This document shows, one piece after another, positions 6,356 to 9,332 of a stretch of 9,332 bases of DNA. The stretch is taken from the NCBI GenBank assembly GCA_937897535.1, contig CALCQB010000326.1, forward strand, positions 1 to 9,332. Reading direction: 5' to 3'. This DNA comes from an uncultured Novosphingobium sp. (GTDB lineage Bacteria > Pseudomonadota > Alphaproteobacteria > Sphingomonadales > Sphingomonadaceae). Position numbers and translations under genes: made by a program. Position 1 is the first letter of the stretch. Every line of letters begins with the position of its first letter. The notes beneath the pieces are model-generated. The model ran no database searches and had not been told where the DNA came from. It was given only the letters and a program-made list of their open reading frames with translations.

Positions 6356-6637
6356 ATGATCCGATCTGAGCTTGTGGCTGCCCTTGCCCGTGAAAATCCG
6401 GGGCTTCGTGTTGAAGAAGTGGAGAAGGTCGTCTCGACCTTTTTCGATGAGGTCGCTGGCCGCCTGGCGAACGGCGGCCGGGTCGAGCTGCGCGGCTTCG
6501 GGGCGTTTTCCACCCGGGCCCGCGACGCCCGCAAGGGCCGCAACCCGCGCACCGGCGAAACCGTCGACGTGCCGGGCAAGAAGGTACCCTATTTCAAGCC
6601 GGGCAAGGAAATGCGCGCCCGTCTGAACACGGATTAA
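6356..6637 (+). CDS. ihfB: Integration host factor subunit beta
   Basis: This 93-residue protein is a nucleoid-associated, DNA-bending subunit that pairs with IhfA to bend specific sites in replication, recombination and transcription. The HU/IHF fold is complete: N-terminal dimerisation helices, then VELRGFGAFS (43-52) and the beta-arm RNPRTGETVDV with the intercalating proline at Pro64, ending VPYFKPGKEMRARLN. Glu44 and Arg46 are present at the same numbers as in E. coli IhfB, where they contact the specific sequence; this and the RGFGAF context favour IhfB over HU or IhfA. The ATG at 6356 matches the family N-terminus (MIRSELV) and has GGAAAGG 8 nt upstream; an in-frame upstream codon at 6248 would add 36 non-conserved residues. 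The 147-bp gap before it holds a 7-bp direct repeat, TGTACCG (6277-6283 and 6294-6300), but no promoter I could define. Confidence 0.95.
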   Translation: MIRSELVAALARENPGLRVEEVEKVVSTFFDEVAGRLANGGRVELRGFGAFSTRARDARKGRNPRTGETVDVPGKKVPYFKPGKEMRARLNTD

Positions 6638-6652
6638 ACCTTTCTTGAACGA

Positions 6653-6682
6653 GCCAGCCGGGCGTGTGAACACCTGGCTGGC
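6653..6682. terminator. Possible bidirectional terminator hairpin between convergent genes
   Basis: GCCAGCC (6653-6659) pairs with GGCTGGC (6676-6682), and the sequence between can add partial pairing (GTGT with ACAC). It lies in the 56-bp gap between the ihfB stop (6635-6637) and the kinase stop (6694-6696), where a terminator for both strands is expected. Neither side has a T-run, so it would be a weak or factor-assisted terminator. Confidence 0.45.
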
Positions 6683-6693
6683 CCCCATTCAAG

Positions 6694-7767
6694 CTACATT
6701 CCGGCCTTCCGGGCGAACTCTGCTGCGCGATCGACCAGCGGCTGAACCCGCTCGGACATCGCCTTGGCGTGGGCCGAGCTGGCGGTGCCGTCGATCACCC
6801 GCTTCTTGATCCCCTGCATGATCCCGGCGAGGCGGAAGAAGTTGTAGGCAAAGTACCAGTTCATGTCGGGCACCGAGGCGCGCCCGGACTTCTCGCAATA
6901 GCGCTCAACCACTTCGGCCAGTTCGGGAATGCCGAGCGCCTTGCGATCGAGATCCGCAACGCCCGAGCGGCCACCGTTTTCGGTCACCCAGGCCATCGCG
7001 ACATAGGAAAAATCGCCGAGCGGATCGCCCAGGGTCGAAAGCTCCCAGTCCAGCACCGCCAGCACTTCCGGGCGATCCTTGGCCCAGATCATGTTGTCGA
7101 TCCGGTAGTCGCCGTGGACCACGCCGGTGCTGGTCTGCTCGGGCAAGGTCGCGGGCAGCCAGGTGATCAGCTGTTCCATTTCCGGCATCAGCTCGGTTTC
7201 GGACAGCTTGTACTGCTTGGTCCAGCGATCGACCTGGCGGCCGAAGTAATTGCCGGGCTTCCCAAAATCGCTGAGGCCGGCCGCCTCGACATCGACCGCG
7301 TGGAGCGCGGCCAGGGTATCGATCATCGCCATATAGGTCGCGCGGCGGTATTCGGGCGCGTCGTTGGGCATCGATCCGTCCCAGATCGTCCGGCCATCGA
7401 CCATGCCCATCACGTAGAACCACGAACCGACCACGGAATCGTCGGTGCACAGGCCGTACTGCCGGGTGGCAGGGAAACCGGCCAGGTTGAGCGCGTTCTG
7501 GACCTTGTATTCCCGGTCGACCGCATGGGCGCTGGGCAGCAGCACCCCGAACGGCTTGCGCCGCAGCACGTAGTTTCCGCTCTTCGCCTCGATCTTGTAG
7601 GTCGGGTTGGACTGTCCGCCCTTGAACTTGGTCAGGTGCAGCGGGCCTTCGAACCCGGCGACATTGGCCGTCATCCATTCGGCCAGCCTGCCTTCGTCGA
7701 GCCGGTCGGCGCCCTCGGGTTCGACCGTGCCGACAAAGGCTTCGTCCGCGTTGATTGCTTCGGTCAT
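6694..7767 (-). CDS. Phosphotransferase family protein, ACAD10/11-type (LvaA-like) kinase
   Basis: The 357-residue protein has the aminoglycoside-phosphotransferase kinase fold. A nucleotide loop KFKGGQSNPTYKI lies near 47-59 and the VLRRKP strand (67-72) carries the likely ATP-contacting Lys71. The catalytic HGDYRIDN is at 218-225 (Asp220, Asn225), and the metal-binding LDWELSTLGDPLGD at 239-252. This DWE-STLGDP form belongs to the branch fused to acyl-CoA dehydrogenase in ACAD10/ACAD11 and separate in bacteria, where LvaA phosphorylates 4-hydroxyacyl-CoAs. The ACAD-type gene two positions upstream supports that role; antibiotic resistance is not implied. The ATG at 7765-7767 has GGAG 7 nt upstream. 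Another ATG at 7803, also with an AGGA-like site, would add 12 Pro/Arg-rich residues and leave only 7 nt after the ADH stop, so the start is not fully settled. It appears co-transcribed with the ADH gene. Confidence 0.9.
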   Translation of the reverse strand: MTEAINADEAFVGTVEPEGADRLDEGRLAEWMTANVAGFEGPLHLTKFKGGQSNPTYKIEAKSGNYVLRRKPFGVLLPSAHAVDREYKVQNALNLAGFPATRQYGLCTDDSVVGSWFYVMGMVDGRTIWDGSMPNDAPEYRRATYMAMIDTLAALHAVDVEAAGLSDFGKPGNYFGRQVDRWTKQYKLSETELMPEMEQLITWLPATLPEQTSTGVVHGDYRIDNMIWAKDRPEVLAVLDWELSTLGDPLGDFSYVAMAWVTENGGRSGVADLDRKALGIPELAEVVERYCEKSGRASVPDMNWYFAYNFFRLAGIMQGIKKRVIDGTASSAHAKAMSERVQPLVDRAAEFARKAGM

Positions 7768-7810
7768 TCTATTTCTCCACCCTCCCGCAAGCGGCCGGGG
7801 CATTGGGTTC

Positions 7811-8902
7811 CTACTGGTCGAAGACGATCACGCTACGGGCAGAATTGCCAGTTTTCATCGTCTCGAAGCCCTCGTTGATCTTTTCCAGCGGAATCCGCTC
7901 GGCGATGATGCTGTCGAGATCGAGCAGCCCGCGCATGTAGAAATCGACCAGCCGCGGCATGTCGACCGGGAAGCGGTTCATCCCCATGATCGCGCCTTGC
8001 AGCTTCTTGCCCGACAGCAGGTCCATCGCGCTGAGGCTGACTGCATGGTTGAGCGGCATCATCCCCAGGATCGTTGCGGTGCCGCCGCGCCGCAGCGACT
8101 TGACCGCCAGCTCGCCCGACGCCGGCCGTCCGACCGCCTCGACCGCGTGATCGACCCCGCCCTTGGTCAGCTCGAGGATCTGCGCGGCGGCATCGGGGTC
8201 CAGCGCATCGACCGTATCGGTCGCGCCGAGCTTCATCGCCAGCGCGCGCTTTTCGGGCATCGGGTCGGCGGCGATGATCCGCCCGGCCCCGGCGATCTTG
8301 GCGGCGTTGATCGCGGCCAGGCCGACCCCGCCGCAACCGACCACGACAACGCTCTCACCAGGGGTGACCTTGCAGGCGTTGAAGATCGTCCCAGCCCCGG
8401 TGGTCACCGCGCAGCCGATGACCGAGGCCCGGTCGAGCGGCATCTCCGGATCGATCGCGGTGCAGGCGTGTTCGTGGATCAGCATCATCTCGGCAAAGGC
8501 CGAAAGGTTGAGCATCTGGTTGACCGGGCTGCCATCGGGCCGCGACAGGCGCGATTCCGCGCCGACCGCGCGGCGGGTCTCGGCCCCCAGGCACAGCGCC
8601 ATCCGCCCGGTCACGCAGAATTCGCAGTGGCCGCAGAAGGCCGAGAGGCAGGTGACGACGGCATCGCCGACCTTGACCGTGCGGACTTCGCTGCCGACCG
8701 CCTCGACGATCCCGGCGGCTTCGTGGCCCGGCACCGCAGGCAGCGGATGCGGATAGGTGCCCTCGATGAAGTGCAGGTCCGAATGGCACAGGCCGCAAGC
8801 CGCGGTGCGGATCAGCACTTCATGCGGACCGGGCTTGCTGATGACCAGCTGCTCGATTGCGAGCGGCTGGTTCGGGGCGATCAGGACTGCGGCTTTCATC
8901 AT
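7811..8902 (-). CDS. Zinc-dependent medium-chain alcohol dehydrogenase
   Basis: A 363-residue cytosolic MDR-superfamily oxidoreductase that interconverts an alcohol and an aldehyde or ketone. The GroES-like domain carries catalytic zinc ligands Cys39 (GLCHSD), His60 with Glu61 (PGHEAAG) and Cys164 (IGCAVTTGAG). The structural zinc lobe is intact, with Cys90, Cys93, Cys96 and Cys104. The Rossmann motif VVVVGCGGVGLAAI (185-198) is followed by an acidic residue at the end of the second strand (IIAADPMPEKR), which favours NAD over NADP. Length is normal. The start is ATGATG; GGAG is 3 nt before the first ATG and 6 nt before the second, so the second (8899) may be the real start. It lies between the acyl-CoA dehydrogenase and kinase genes on the same strand. 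It may oxidise a hydroxylated intermediate or produce the aldehyde/acid feeding that pathway, but substrate is not evident. Confidence 0.92.
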   Translation of the reverse strand: MMKAAVLIAPNQPLAIEQLVISKPGPHEVLIRTAACGLCHSDLHFIEGTYPHPLPAVPGHEAAGIVEAVGSEVRTVKVGDAVVTCLSAFCGHCEFCVTGRMALCLGAETRRAVGAESRLSRPDGSPVNQMLNLSAFAEMMLIHEHACTAIDPEMPLDRASVIGCAVTTGAGTIFNACKVTPGESVVVVGCGGVGLAAINAAKIAGAGRIIAADPMPEKRALAMKLGATDTVDALDPDAAAQILELTKGGVDHAVEAVGRPASGELAVKSLRRGGTATILGMMPLNHAVSLSAMDLLSGKKLQGAIMGMNRFPVDMPRLVDFYMRGLLDLDSIIAERIPLEKINEGFETMKTGNSARSVIVFDQ

Positions 8903-8917
8903 TCACTCCACTTCGTC

Positions 8918-9000
8918 GTCCCGGGCTTGACCCGGGATCGCTGGCCGCCCTGCAGCGGCCCTTGTTTCAAAAACCAACGGTCCCGGGCCAGGCCCGGGAC
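8918..9000. repeat. Triple-hairpin REP/BIME-like element
   Basis: Three hairpins lie in a row. TCCCGGG/CCCGGGA (8919-8937) has loop CTTGA. GGCCGC/GCGGCC (8943-8960) has a 6-nt loop. GTCCCGGG/CCCGGGAC (8980-9000) has loop CCAGG. The outer two are variants of the same unit (GTCCCGGG plus a 5-nt loop plus CCCGGGA), as in composite REP elements of Alphaproteobacteria. The element fills most of the 108-bp gap between the acyl-CoA dehydrogenase stop (9011) and the ADH start (8902). It could stabilise or attenuate the leftward transcript and separate expression of the two genes. The unit differs from the 1269-1370 repeat. Confidence 0.8.
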
Positions 9001-9010
9001 GCCGCCAGGA

Positions 9011-9331
9011 TTACCGTGCCACCCCGATATCGCCCGAGCTCATCGCACCATCACCCTTGGGGGCATTGGCCGAATGACGCGCCAGCTCGATCCGGGCGAT
9101 CGCGCGGTTGTGGACTTCGTCCGGCCCATCGGCGAGCCGCAGCGTGCGCTGGTGCGCATAGGCCGAGGCCAGACCGTAGTCCTCAGAAACCCCGCCACCA
9201 CCATGGGCCTGGATCGCATCGTCGATGATCCGCAGCGCCATGTTCGGGGCCTGGACCTTGATCATCGCGATCTCGGCCGCGGCGGCCTTGTTGCCGACCT
9301 TGTCCATCATGTCGGCCGCCTTGAGGCAGAG
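9011..9331 (-). CDS. Acyl-CoA dehydrogenase, ACAD10/11-type, C-terminal fragment (runs off the right edge)
   Basis: The reading frame is open from the right edge to a TAA at 9011-9013, giving 106 residues starting LCLKAADMMDKVGNKAAAAE. It is the last helical domain of an acyl-CoA dehydrogenase: KVQAPNMALRIIDDAIQAHG, then a Gly-rich GGGGVSEDYGLA, then RTLRLADGPDEVHNRAIARIEL. The LRLADGPDEVH ending is characteristic of the ACAD10/ACAD11 branch rather than short- or medium-chain ACADs. These FAD enzymes dehydrogenate acyl-CoAs; members paired with the APH-type kinase process 4-phosphoacyl-CoA made from 4-hydroxyacyl-CoA. The family is about 400 residues, so most of the gene lies outside the window; the internal ATG at 9310 is not its start. 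It is upstream of, and in the same direction as, the ADH and kinase genes. Confidence 0.93.
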   Translation of the reverse strand, partial: LCLKAADMMDKVGNKAAAAEIAMIKVQAPNMALRIIDDAIQAHGGGGVSEDYGLASAYAHQRTLRLADGPDEVHNRAIARIELARHSANAPKGDGAMSSGDIGVAR

Positions 9332-9332
9332 C

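Noticed and set aside
6694..7767. Aminoglycoside resistance kinase
   Set aside because: It shares the APH fold, but the DWELSTLGDP motif and the neighbouring ACAD10/11-type gene place it in the acyl-CoA-linked branch.

Overview
This window is a GC-rich stretch that reads as alphaproteobacterial, most likely Sphingomonadales. The basis is codon use, protein similarity recalled from memory, and the style of the intergenic palindromic repeats; no search was run. Bases 1-49 are not genomic: they match the end of an Illumina P5/TruSeq dual-index adapter, so the left edge is almost certainly a contig end.

Layout. At 50-493 (+) lies the C-terminal quarter of dxs (isoprenoid precursor synthesis), cut only by the contig end. 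It runs tail to tail, with a 3-bp gap, into an NnrU-family membrane protein gene at 497-1180 (-). A perfect 25-bp palindrome sits directly over the NnrU ribosome-binding region. Upstream of that, 1269-1370 holds a REP-like inverted repeat.

From 1404 to 5685 (-) lies a tight three-gene operon, read right to left. It encodes a POT/PTR2 proton-coupled oligopeptide transporter, then a secreted amidohydrolase with its metal ligands intact, then a second secreted amidohydrolase that has lost nearly all of them. Junctions are 5 nt and a 4-nt ATGA overlap. The operon looks like a peptide or cyclic-amide scavenging unit with a pseudoenzyme partner. A YtrA-type GntR repressor gene (5864-6208, +) is divergent from it and is a candidate regulator.

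ihfB (6356-6637, +) follows, encoding the integration host factor beta subunit. It converges on a leftward cluster: the C-terminal end of an ACAD10/11-type acyl-CoA dehydrogenase gene (9011 to the right edge), a zinc-dependent medium-chain alcohol dehydrogenase (7811-8902) and an ACAD10/11-type (APH-fold) kinase (6694-7767). The kinase plus dehydrogenase pairing matches the module used to break down 4-hydroxyacyl-CoAs, known from levulinate catabolism and from mammalian ACAD10/ACAD11. A triple-hairpin REP-like element separates the dehydrogenase genes.

No tRNA, rRNA, CRISPR array, transposase or prophage gene was seen. The points most worth following are the transporter/amidohydrolase/pseudo-amidohydrolase operon, the NnrU palindrome and the kinase-ACAD-ADH cluster.
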